Source of the DNA: Lachnospiraceae bacterium UBA3821 | Lineage (GTDB): Bacteria > Bacillota > Clostridia > Lachnospirales > Lachnospiraceae | NCBI GenBank assembly: GCA_002368865.1 | Contig: DFDT01000186.1 | Location: 1-12,962, forward strand | Direction: 5' to 3' | DNA: 12,962 bases | Position numbers and translations under genes: made by a program | Notes under the pieces: generated by a model | Told to the model about the DNA's origin: nothing | The model's input: only the letters and a program-made list of their open reading frames with translations | The model's database searches: none | Shown: positions 7,191 through 12,962 of the stretch, piece after piece | Layout of the letters: the number at the start of each line of letters is the position of its first letter | Numbering within the stretch: the first letter of the stretch is position 1

Positions 7191-8009
7191 ATGGAATTTC
7201 GACCTTGTATTGATATTCATAACGGAAAAGTAAAGCAGATTGTGGGCGGAAGTCTGAAAGATGAGGGAGATCTTGCCAGGGAGAACTTTGTAGCCGAGCA
7301 GGATGCGGCTTTTTTTGCGGATTTTTATCGAAAAAGCGGGTTGCAGGGCGGACATATTATTTTGCTCAATGGAGTGGACAGCCCGTATTATAAAGCCACT
7401 AGGCAGCAGGCGCTTTCTGCGTTGCGGGAATATCCGCAAGGGTTGCAGGTGGGCGGCGGGATCACGCCGGATAATGCGGCGGAGTATATTGAGGCCGGAG
7501 CGAGTCATGTGATCGTCACATCTTATGTTTTTCAGGAAGGAACGATCCGGTATGATCGGCTGGATGAGATGCTGAGAGCAGTGGGGAGAGAGCATCTGGT
7601 GCTGGATCTGAGCTGCAGGAAAACAGCGGAGGGATATCTGGTGGTGACGGACAGATGGCAGAAGCTGACACAGGAGAAAGTATCACACGAGCTGATGGAC
7701 AGGCTTGCGTCCTATTGCGATGAATTTCTGGTCCATGCAGTGGATGTGGAGGGCAAGAGTCGTGGAATCGAACAGGAGCTGGCGGCGCTTTTGGGGGATT
7801 GGTGTCTGGAACGCGAAAAACAGGGATTGCCTGCAGTGCCGGTAACTTATGCCGGTGGTGTACACAATATGGAGGATCTGACAGCCCTGAAGCGGTTGGG
7901 ACATAATCTGTTAAATGTGACTATTGGCAGTGCGTTGGAGCTGTTCGGGGGAGATATGAAATGGGAGGAAGTATTAAATATTTGCAGAGATGACTCGGGA
8001 AGTCAATAA
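7191..8009 (+). CDS. hisA: ProFAR isomerase HisA, eukaryotic (HIS6-like) type
   Basis: This 272-residue TIM-barrel enzyme isomerises ProFAR to PRFAR in histidine synthesis. It begins FRPCIDIHNGKVKQIVGG, where Asp8 is the first catalytic acid. LQVGGGI, HVIVTSYVF, LDLSCRK (Asp139, second catalytic acid), DRWQKLT, EFLVHAVDVEG, VTYAGGV and a final SALELFGG follow. These motifs match the yeast HIS6 / TIGR02129 lineage rather than the usual bacterial HisA, which has different loops and is shorter (about 240). The start at 7191 has a GAGG site and matches where relatives begin; an upstream in-frame ATG at 7143 would add 16 unrelated residues. No other his gene is nearby, so the gene sits apart from any histidine operon. 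No confident promoter was found; TTTACA at 7094-7099 with AATAAA 17 bp later is a weak candidate. Confidence 0.95.
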   Translation: MEFRPCIDIHNGKVKQIVGGSLKDEGDLARENFVAEQDAAFFADFYRKSGLQGGHIILLNGVDSPYYKATRQQALSALREYPQGLQVGGGITPDNAAEYIEAGASHVIVTSYVFQEGTIRYDRLDEMLRAVGREHLVLDLSCRKTAEGYLVVTDRWQKLTQEKVSHELMDRLASYCDEFLVHAVDVEGKSRGIEQELAALLGDWCLEREKQGLPAVPVTYAGGVHNMEDLTALKRLGHNLLNVTIGSALELFGGDMKWEEVLNICRDDSGSQ

Positions 8010-8042
8010 AAATTCTGTTGCTTTTCTGACCGGGGCATGTTA

Positions 8043-8075
8043 ATGTAATTGACAACAAAATGTAAGTGACAACAA
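8043..8075 (+). repeat. Tandem 17-bp-period direct repeat upstream of the PTS-like gene
   Basis: ATGTAATTGACAACAA (8043-8058) recurs as ATGTAAGTGACAACAA (8060-8075) with one mismatch. Each unit contains an imperfect dyad TGTAA-N-TGACA. The repeat ends 15 nt before the ribosome binding site of the next gene, a position typical of a repressor or activator site. No good -10 box follows the embedded TTGACA at 8049-8054, so the repeat itself is probably not the promoter. Confidence 0.7.
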
Positions 8076-8103
8076 GAGGAAGCAGAAAAGAGGAGTGAGT
8101 ATT

Positions 8104-9156
8104 ATGAAAGAAAAATGGAAAAAATGGCTGCATGAGATATTTATTGACGGCCTGAGCGGCATGGCGTTAGGTTTGTTTTCCACGCTGATCATCGGTACGA
8201 TCATTGCACAGATTGGCAGTCTGATCGGTGGAACAGTGGGAGCGTATCTGATCGCCATCAGCAATGTGGCAAAGACTTTGACCGGCGCCGGAATCGGTGT
8301 TGGTGTGGCCTGTAAGTTTAAAGAGGGGCCTTTGGTGACGGTATCGGCTGCGGTAGTCGGCATGATCGGTGCATTCCCGGGGGTGACTGCGATGGAAAGC
8401 TTCGCGCTGGGGAAGCCCGGTGAGCCGCTGGGGGCGTTTATCGCGGCAATCGTGGCAATTAAACTGGGACATTTGGTTGCCGGCAAGACAAAGGTAGATA
8501 TTTTGGTGACGCCGCTTTTGGCAATTCTCAGCGGTGCCTTGGCCGGTTTCGTGGCGGGGCCGCCGATTTCTGCATTTATGGGGTGGTTGGGTGCCTTGGT
8601 CAATGTGAATGTGGAACAGCATCCTGTTGTGGGCGGTATCATTGTGTCTGTGTTGATGGGCATGATCCTTACGCTACCGATCAGTTCTGCGGCAATCGGT
8701 ATTTCCATGAGCCTGAGCGGACTGGCCGCAGGTGCGGCAACAATTGGCTGCTGCTGTAATATGGTGGGCTTTGCTGTGGCAAGTTACAGAGAGAACAAAA
8801 TGGGAGGACTGATCGCTCAGGGTGTGGGGACTTCTATGTTGCAGGTGCCCAACATTGTCAGAAAGCCGATCATCTGGCTGCCGGCGATCCTATCCAGTGC
8901 TATTTTAGGACCGATTGCCTCCGCGGTGTTGCAGATGACCAGCACCCCTGTGGGATCCGGGATGGGATCGGCAGGTTTTGTGGGACAGATTGCAGCATAT
9001 GGTTCCATGGTGGAAGGCGGTATGAGCGCCGGTGCTGCACTGGGACTGATCCTGCTGATGCACTTTATCCTTCCCGCAGCGTTGAGTTTTGCAATCTCGG
9101 AGTTTATGCGTAAGAAGAAGCTGATCCTGGACGGAGATATGGCTTTGGATGTATAA
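8104..9156 (+). CDS. PTS EIIC-like polytopic membrane protein (PF13303-like)
   Basis: The 350-residue product is almost wholly hydrophobic, with about eight to ten membrane segments separated by short Gly-rich turns. After a basic amphipathic start (MKEKWKKWLHEIF), it has FIDGLSGMALGLFSTLIIG, LTGAGIGVGVACKF, VVGMIGAFPG and a mid-protein ISSAAIGISMSLSGLAAGA. These patterns I associate with the PTS_EIIC_2 family, whose members are annotated as sugar-transporter IIC subunits or regulators. No IIA, IIB or HPr-like gene lies next to it, so the substrate and even the phosphotransfer role are open. The ATG at 8104 follows GAGGAG at 8 nt; an in-frame GTG at 8095 overlaps that site and was not used. 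It follows hisA by 94 bp. Confidence 0.75.
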   Translation: MKEKWKKWLHEIFIDGLSGMALGLFSTLIIGTIIAQIGSLIGGTVGAYLIAISNVAKTLTGAGIGVGVACKFKEGPLVTVSAAVVGMIGAFPGVTAMESFALGKPGEPLGAFIAAIVAIKLGHLVAGKTKVDILVTPLLAILSGALAGFVAGPPISAFMGWLGALVNVNVEQHPVVGGIIVSVLMGMILTLPISSAAIGISMSLSGLAAGAATIGCCCNMVGFAVASYRENKMGGLIAQGVGTSMLQVPNIVRKPIIWLPAILSSAILGPIASAVLQMTSTPVGSGMGSAGFVGQIAAYGSMVEGGMSAGAALGLILLMHFILPAALSFAISEFMRKKKLILDGDMALDV

Positions 9157-9167
9157 TAAAAATGCAC

Positions 9168-9196
9168 AAAAAAATGCTCCAAAACAGCACTTTTTT
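9168..9196 (+). terminator. Possible weak terminator after the PTS-like gene
   Basis: A7-TGC (9168-9177) faces GCAC-T6 (9187-9196) with one A-C mismatch and a 9-nt loop. Only three pairs are GC or strong, so termination here may be partial, allowing read-through toward the LytM-like gene. Confidence 0.35.
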
Positions 9197-9250
9197 GATA
9201 CAAAAAACAGAGAATTATTGGGAAAATGTTACAAAATCGTTGAGATAACA

Positions 9251-9279
9251 TTGCTGATAAAAGTCACCTGTGGTACAAT
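9251..9279 (+). promoter_or_regulatory. Promoter of the LytM-like/bactofilin operon
   Basis: TTGCTG (9251-9256), a 17-bp spacer and TACAAT (9274-9279), with TGG directly before the -10 making an extended -10 element. Transcription would start near 9286, giving a leader of only about 20 nt that consists largely of the ribosome binding site. Confidence 0.7.
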
Positions 9280-9305
9280 GAAAGCGTTTACCGGAGGTGA
9301 CTTTT
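9259..9305 (+). repeat. 11-bp inverted repeat joining the promoter spacer to the Shine-Dalgarno
   Basis: AAAAGTCACCT (9259-9269) is a perfect reverse complement of AGGTGACTTTT (9295-9305). The left arm lies in the -35/-10 spacer; the right arm overlaps the GGAGGTGA ribosome binding site and ends two bases before the ATG. In RNA reading through from upstream, the hairpin would bury the ribosome binding site and is followed by a T-run, so it could also terminate. RNA started at the local promoter would lack the left arm. Confidence 0.7.
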
Positions 9306-9306
9306 T

Positions 9307-10044
9307 ATGTTGCGAGACAAACATAAACGTAAGACAAGCCATGTTGTTCTGGTTACATCGGATGCCGTGGATTCCGGTGTCAAGCAATTTCGGATCAGTT
9401 CACGGTTGCTGTGGATATTGATCTGTGTGCTTTGCATATTGATCGGAATATTGATCGGTTACATTGCGTACGAAGAGAGAATCTGGTCTGCCATGGATCG
9501 GAGAAGTGATATACAGGAACAACAGATCAGTACTCTGCAGGAAGCAAATGAAAAGCTGAGAGCGGAAAAACTGAATCTGGAGTCGGAGATGGCTGATCAG
9601 GAGAAAACGATACAGATCCTGAGTGAGACCATCAATCAGCATACCAAAACAATACAGGAGCTACAGGGGATCCTTGATAAACAGAGTACACCGACAGAAT
9701 TCCCATTAAGCGGTTCGGCAGCAATGGAAACCGTTGATGAAGGCGATGAAAAAATCTGCATTTTTACTGCTGCGGTTGGGAAAACGGTGACAGCGACTGC
9801 TGCGGGAACTGTAGTTGAGGCGGAAGAGGATGAGGAATACGGCTATCGGATTGTTGTAGATCATGGGAACGGATATATGACAATCTATCGGAACGGAAGC
9901 GGTCCGTTGGTCAGATTGGGTGACTCTGTCTATGTGGGAACCGCATTGTATGAGATCAAGAAAAAACATGAGAAGCTGGGATATCAGATTATGAAGGACG
10001 GTGTGTACATCAATCCTGAAGAAATGTTATCAATCAGTGGTTAA
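9307..10044 (+). CDS. Membrane-anchored coiled-coil protein with degenerate LytM/M23 domain
   Basis: This 245-residue protein has a short cytoplasmic N-terminus, one transmembrane helix (about residues 34-54), a Gln/Glu-rich coiled coil (about 60-130) and a C-terminal LytM-like beta domain (about 150-243) outside the membrane. The LytM resemblance lies in VDHGNGYMTIY (His186), the strand-turn LGDSVYVG and the end GVYINPEEML. The metal ligands of active M23 peptidases are missing: the H-x(3)-D segment is replaced by IFTAAVGKT, the YAH histidine by YRN, and the HLH motif by GYQIM. It is therefore probably not a peptidase. By analogy with EnvC/NlpD-type proteins, it may bind peptidoglycan or activate a partner hydrolase. 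A bactofilin follows 11 bp downstream, consistent with a cell-shape module. The ATG follows GGAGGTGA. Confidence 0.85.
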   Translation: MLRDKHKRKTSHVVLVTSDAVDSGVKQFRISSRLLWILICVLCILIGILIGYIAYEERIWSAMDRRSDIQEQQISTLQEANEKLRAEKLNLESEMADQEKTIQILSETINQHTKTIQELQGILDKQSTPTEFPLSGSAAMETVDEGDEKICIFTAAVGKTVTATAAGTVVEAEEDEEYGYRIVVDHGNGYMTIYRNGSGPLVRLGDSVYVGTALYEIKKKHEKLGYQIMKDGVYINPEEMLSISG

Positions 10045-10055
10045 GGAGGGTTATC

Positions 10056-10637
10056 ATGTTTGGAAAAAAAGAAGAGGAGATCAAACTTACTACATTGATC
10101 GGAGAAGGGGCTGAAGTGGAGGGAAATTTCTCGGCACTGGGTTCAGCCAGGATCGACGGTCATATCGGGGGAAACGTTTCTGTGGAGGGTACGCTGATCG
10201 TAGGCGTGTCGGGACGGATCAGCGGCGATGTAAATGCGGATGCTGTGATCGTCGGAGGCGAAGTTGCGGGGAATATCATTGCGCCTAAGAAAGCGGAACT
10301 GACCAATACGGCAAAAGTACTGGGAGACATCCAGACTGCGGTCATCGTGATCGATGAGCATGCTGTTTTTCAGGGAAAATGCAGTATGGATCCGGCAGAG
10401 CCGGACAAAAAAGCAGCGGCTTTGGCGGAAAAAGCGGCAAATGCCAGTAAGAATTCCGCAAAGGCAGCAATGGATGAAGTGTTAAAGGATGCGGCACCGA
10501 TGTCAAAAGTGGAGAACAGCTTGCAGGATGCACCTGTACCGGCGGAAACGGATGTGCCACGGGAGGAAGCGGCGCAGGAAGCACCGGCACAGGAAGTATT
10601 GACTCAGGAATCAACAACACAGGGAGCAACGACGTAA
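10056..10637 (+). CDS. Bactofilin (polymer-forming cytoskeletal protein)
   Basis: The 193-residue product has the bactofilin core at about residues 13-110: short repeating beta-helix turns rich in Gly and Val (GEGAEVEGNF, GSARIDGHIGGNV, GTLIVGVSGRISGDV, DAVIVGGEVAGNI, KVLGDIQ). Such proteins polymerise without nucleotide on the inner face of the membrane and position cell-wall enzymes. An unusually long Ala/Glu/Gln-rich tail (about 110-193, with repeats such as QEAPAQE and TQESTTQ) is probably disordered. The AAGGAGGG site begins at the stop codon of the LytM-like gene, so the two are translationally close and surely co-transcribed. Bactofilins paired with M23-family proteins are known from other bacteria (for example CcmA with Csd proteins in Helicobacter). 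Confidence 0.92.
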   Translation: MFGKKEEEIKLTTLIGEGAEVEGNFSALGSARIDGHIGGNVSVEGTLIVGVSGRISGDVNADAVIVGGEVAGNIIAPKKAELTNTAKVLGDIQTAVIVIDEHAVFQGKCSMDPAEPDKKAAALAEKAANASKNSAKAAMDEVLKDAAPMSKVENSLQDAPVPAETDVPREEAAQEAPAQEVLTQESTTQGATT

Positions 10638-10686
10638 GAGGTACATAAGAAACAATGACATAAAAAGGATAGAGAGGAGAACCAAA

Positions 10687-12962
10687 ATGCATTTGAAAAA
10701 GAAACCCCAAAGTATGATCCGGCGCGCAGGGGCACAGTTTATGGCGGGTATGCTTGCCTTCAGCATGGTATGCGGAGGCACTACAGCCGGATTGTTTGCA
10801 GCACCTGCGACAACCGTTTTTGCGGATGAGGAGAAAACAGTCATTGAGTTTAATGCCAGCACGCTTCCGGAAGGCGAGATCAAGATGGAAACCATTTTCG
10901 GCGATTTTACACTGATCGCATCTTCCAGCCGTAGTTATACAGTGGACGCAAACAATAAGAAATCAGCGGATGGAACATTGAATTTTACCCGTAGACTGAA
11001 GTCCGGCGGCGCAACGGAAGATAATAACAGAACCATTAATTTTTTTGCGCCGGGCCCCGGTACAGTGCAGGTTTACATGTTGAGTGCAAACAGCAGCGAA
11101 GCAAACCGTAAGCTGGGATTATATGATGACGGGCGGGTACTTGTGGATGGACAGGAGTATGCGGCTCCCACTTCCGCTGGGGAAGATGGGGTACTGGAAC
11201 CGTTTGAATATAAGGTGACGACATCCGGTATGTATCAGTTCCGTTGTGATAACGGTATCAATGTATATTATGTAAAGGGTGAATTCACCGGTCATGCCGA
11301 GGCACCTCAGAAGAGACCTGCATGGGACAGTGTAGCATCGCCTAAGATCACCAGTGTGGAACTGAATGAAGAGGGAACACTGGATGTGGATGTAGATGCG
11401 GTTGTAGGCGTGGAAGGCGCTGATATGGTCAGAGTCTTTGTCCTGCAGGACGGTTTTGAAGTGACCAGCGCTCCCTATGAAGGAGAGAAAGTTACGTTGG
11501 CGCCGAATGTAGAGGGAGATCTTCAGCTGAAGGTGGTGTCCTCCAGAACCGGTTGTGCGGATAAGTCCAGCCCGACTCAGAAATATCAAGGTTACCGGAT
11601 TCCCCTTTCTGCTCCGGAGATCAAGTGGATCGATAATCGTGGCAGCGGAGAGGTGTATGTAGACTGGCTCAATATTGACGTAGATAAGTTTGAACTTTCT
11701 TACGGACCGCAGGGCGGGGAGCTGCAGGCGGCTTCGGATATGGATGCCAAAGCCGGCAGTTATACATTAAAAGGACTGGAAGACGGTAAAACATATACCG
11801 TTCAGGTCAAAGCCTATAAAGATGACCAGGTTTCCCAGGACAGCAAAGATTTTGTTGTGGGAGCGCCTGAACAGCAGTGGTATGTGGCTTGTTTCGGTTC
11901 TGCGACCAGCGGTGTGGCGACCGTAAACGGAAAAGAGATTGAGATCAAGAGTGCCAAGGAGGCTACTTTAACGGAGAATGTGAGCAACGGCGGCGGTACG
12001 GTGGCGTTTGCGTCTGCAACAAATGGAAAAGTGGCGGATTCCGAGGACGGTATTTTCTACTACTACACAAAAATTGATCCGAATACGGAAAACTTTAAAT
12101 TGACAGCTACCTTTACCGTAACGGATATTAAGGACGGTCCGGATAACCAGACCGGGTACGGCATCTACGCAACGGATATGGAGGGATTGGGCTCCAAGGA
12201 TACCAAATATTTTAACTCTGTTGCAGTCGGACAGTACAAGATGAAAGGCGGCGGCTATCATTCTCATGGGGCGAGACTGGTAACCGGCTATACCACCGCT
12301 GATACCACCAATGTGGCAGGAGATGAGAGAAATCTCAGAAGCACGGATCGCTTTTCTGTCTCAAATAAGGATGACAGTGTAGCGGTGGGAGATACTTTCA
12401 CTTATTCGCTGGAAAAGACGAATACCCAGTATGTAGCCAGCATGAAAGGGGCAGGTGAAACCATTACGTTTGACGGTACGGACTCCCTGATGAAAATGGA
12501 CGACGGATCCGTATGTGTGGGTGTAATGTCCGCACGTAAGGTCGGTGTGGAGGTTTCCGATATCCAGTTTGAAAAGAGCGCCGGAAAGGTGGAGGGTGAG
12601 TCGGTTGTATTGACTTATCCGGAGATGAGATTCTTTAACAGCGAAACCGCAGGTACTGCGAATATCGAGTTGATCGCAGCGGCAAATGTTCCGGGTGAGC
12701 TTTCTGTGAAGACAGCAGCCGGTCAGAGCGTGGGAGATGAAAAGATCAAGCTTCAGGGCGGCAAGTATGTGAAACTTCCCGTGACACTAGAGGACGGCAA
12801 GAACAGCTATAGCTATAGTTTCAAACCGGATGCGGGTACGGAAAACCTTGCGAGCACCGAAGAAATGACGGGAAATGTTGAGATCACACTTCACCAGATT
12901 GGAAAGGAAGGAGAAACTATGTATGTTTCCCCGGACGGAAAAGCAACCGGGGTGGGCACGAA
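10687..12962 (+). CDS. Large exported multidomain protein, probable PL9-type pectate lyase (3' end outside window)
   Basis: The frame stays open for 758 codons to the right edge. A long signal peptide (basic KKK/RR start, hydrophobic core, cleavage likely after VFA at residue 46) shows secretion. Residues about 47-205 are a beta-rich, possibly carbohydrate-binding unit (IEFNASTLPEGE, NFFAPGPGTVQVYMLSA). Residues about 306-391 resemble a fibronectin type III domain (SAPEIKWID, ... YTLKGLEDGKTYTVQVKAY). A further beta-sandwich covers about 394-640. The last visible residues, YVSPDGKATGVGT (from 746), are the usual opening of a right-handed parallel beta-helix as in PL9 pectate lyases, so the catalytic part should lie beyond the window. 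Substrate is therefore inferred, not seen. The ATG follows GAGGAG by 7 nt and lies 49 bp after the bactofilin, with no clear promoter or terminator between. Confidence 0.82.
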   Translation, partial: MHLKKKPQSMIRRAGAQFMAGMLAFSMVCGGTTAGLFAAPATTVFADEEKTVIEFNASTLPEGEIKMETIFGDFTLIASSSRSYTVDANNKKSADGTLNFTRRLKSGGATEDNNRTINFFAPGPGTVQVYMLSANSSEANRKLGLYDDGRVLVDGQEYAAPTSAGEDGVLEPFEYKVTTSGMYQFRCDNGINVYYVKGEFTGHAEAPQKRPAWDSVASPKITSVELNEEGTLDVDVDAVVGVEGADMVRVFVLQDGFEVTSAPYEGEKVTLAPNVEGDLQLKVVSSRTGCADKSSPTQKYQGYRIPLSAPEIKWIDNRGSGEVYVDWLNIDVDKFELSYGPQGGELQAASDMDAKAGSYTLKGLEDGKTYTVQVKAYKDDQVSQDSKDFVVGAPEQQWYVACFGSATSGVATVNGKEIEIKSAKEATLTENVSNGGGTVAFASATNGKVADSEDGIFYYYTKIDPNTENFKLTATFTVTDIKDGPDNQTGYGIYATDMEGLGSKDTKYFNSVAVGQYKMKGGGYHSHGARLVTGYTTADTTNVAGDERNLRSTDRFSVSNKDDSVAVGDTFTYSLEKTNTQYVASMKGAGETITFDGTDSLMKMDDGSVCVGVMSARKVGVEVSDIQFEKSAGKVEGESVVLTYPEMRFFNSETAGTANIELIAAANVPGELSVKTAAGQSVGDEKIKLQGGKYVKLPVTLEDGKNSYSYSFKPDAGTENLASTEEMTGNVEITLHQIGKEGETMYVSPDGKATGVGT

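Noticed and set aside
8040..8708. 222-codon minus-strand open frame rich in Ala, Pro and Thr
   Set aside because: It mirrors the Gly/Ala/Val codons of the PTS-like membrane protein on the opposite strand; the composition is what antisense reading of such a gene produces.
1..12962. Search for a defence, phage or mobile system in the window
   Set aside because: No transposase, integrase, toxin-antitoxin pair, nuclease or repeat-spacer array was seen; gene content is metabolic, translational and envelope-related.

Overview
The window looks like chromosomal DNA from an anaerobic low-to-mid-GC Firmicute of the Clostridia, most likely Lachnospiraceae. This rests on the lysine-riboswitch-controlled dapA-dapB pair, strong sigma-A promoters with AGGAGG-type ribosome binding sites, the Clostridia-type double-OB single-strand-binding protein, the eukaryotic-type HisA, a PTS_EIIC_2-like membrane protein and a large exported multidomain protein resembling pectate lyases. 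No tRNA, rRNA, CRISPR array, insertion sequence, integrase or phage gene is visible. The species cannot be fixed from the sequence.

Layout, left to right. Positions 1-1008 hold the 3' part of a c-di-GMP phosphodiesterase (EAL domain). It converges on typA/bipA (1111-2943, minus strand), and the two share a bidirectional hairpin terminator. The region 2944-3167 carries divergent promoters. Then, on the plus strand, come a two-domain SSB-like protein (3168-3875) and a CobA/CobO-type corrinoid adenosyltransferase (3926-4423). The promoter of the second overlaps the stop codon of the first. The gap 4424-4769 contains a consensus promoter, a lysine riboswitch and its terminator. These control dapA (4770-5654) and dapB (5697-6452), consecutive enzymes of diaminopimelate/lysine synthesis. 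A shared terminator separates dapB from a convergent small Asn/Thr-rich putative lipoprotein (6567-7016, minus strand).

From 7191 everything is on the plus strand: an orphan hisA of the eukaryotic (yeast HIS6-like) type; a polytopic PTS IIC-like protein preceded by a tandem 17-bp-period repeat; then a likely envelope module. That module comprises a membrane-anchored coiled-coil protein with a degenerate LytM/M23 domain (9307-10044), a bactofilin (10056-10637) and the start of a very large secreted protein (10687 to the window end). The secreted protein has a signal peptide, beta-sandwich regions and an FnIII-like domain. It is cut exactly where a right-handed beta-helix (PL9 pectate-lyase-like) domain seems to begin.

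Most of the window is housekeeping or metabolic sequence. The observations most worth a second look are: the inverted repeat that links the 9251-9279 promoter to the Shine-Dalgarno of the LytM-like gene; the inactive-LytM plus bactofilin pair; the orphan eukaryotic-type HisA; the tandem repeat before the PTS-like gene; and the promoter embedded in the SSB stop codon. I saw no sequence evidence for a wholly new defence or mobile system.
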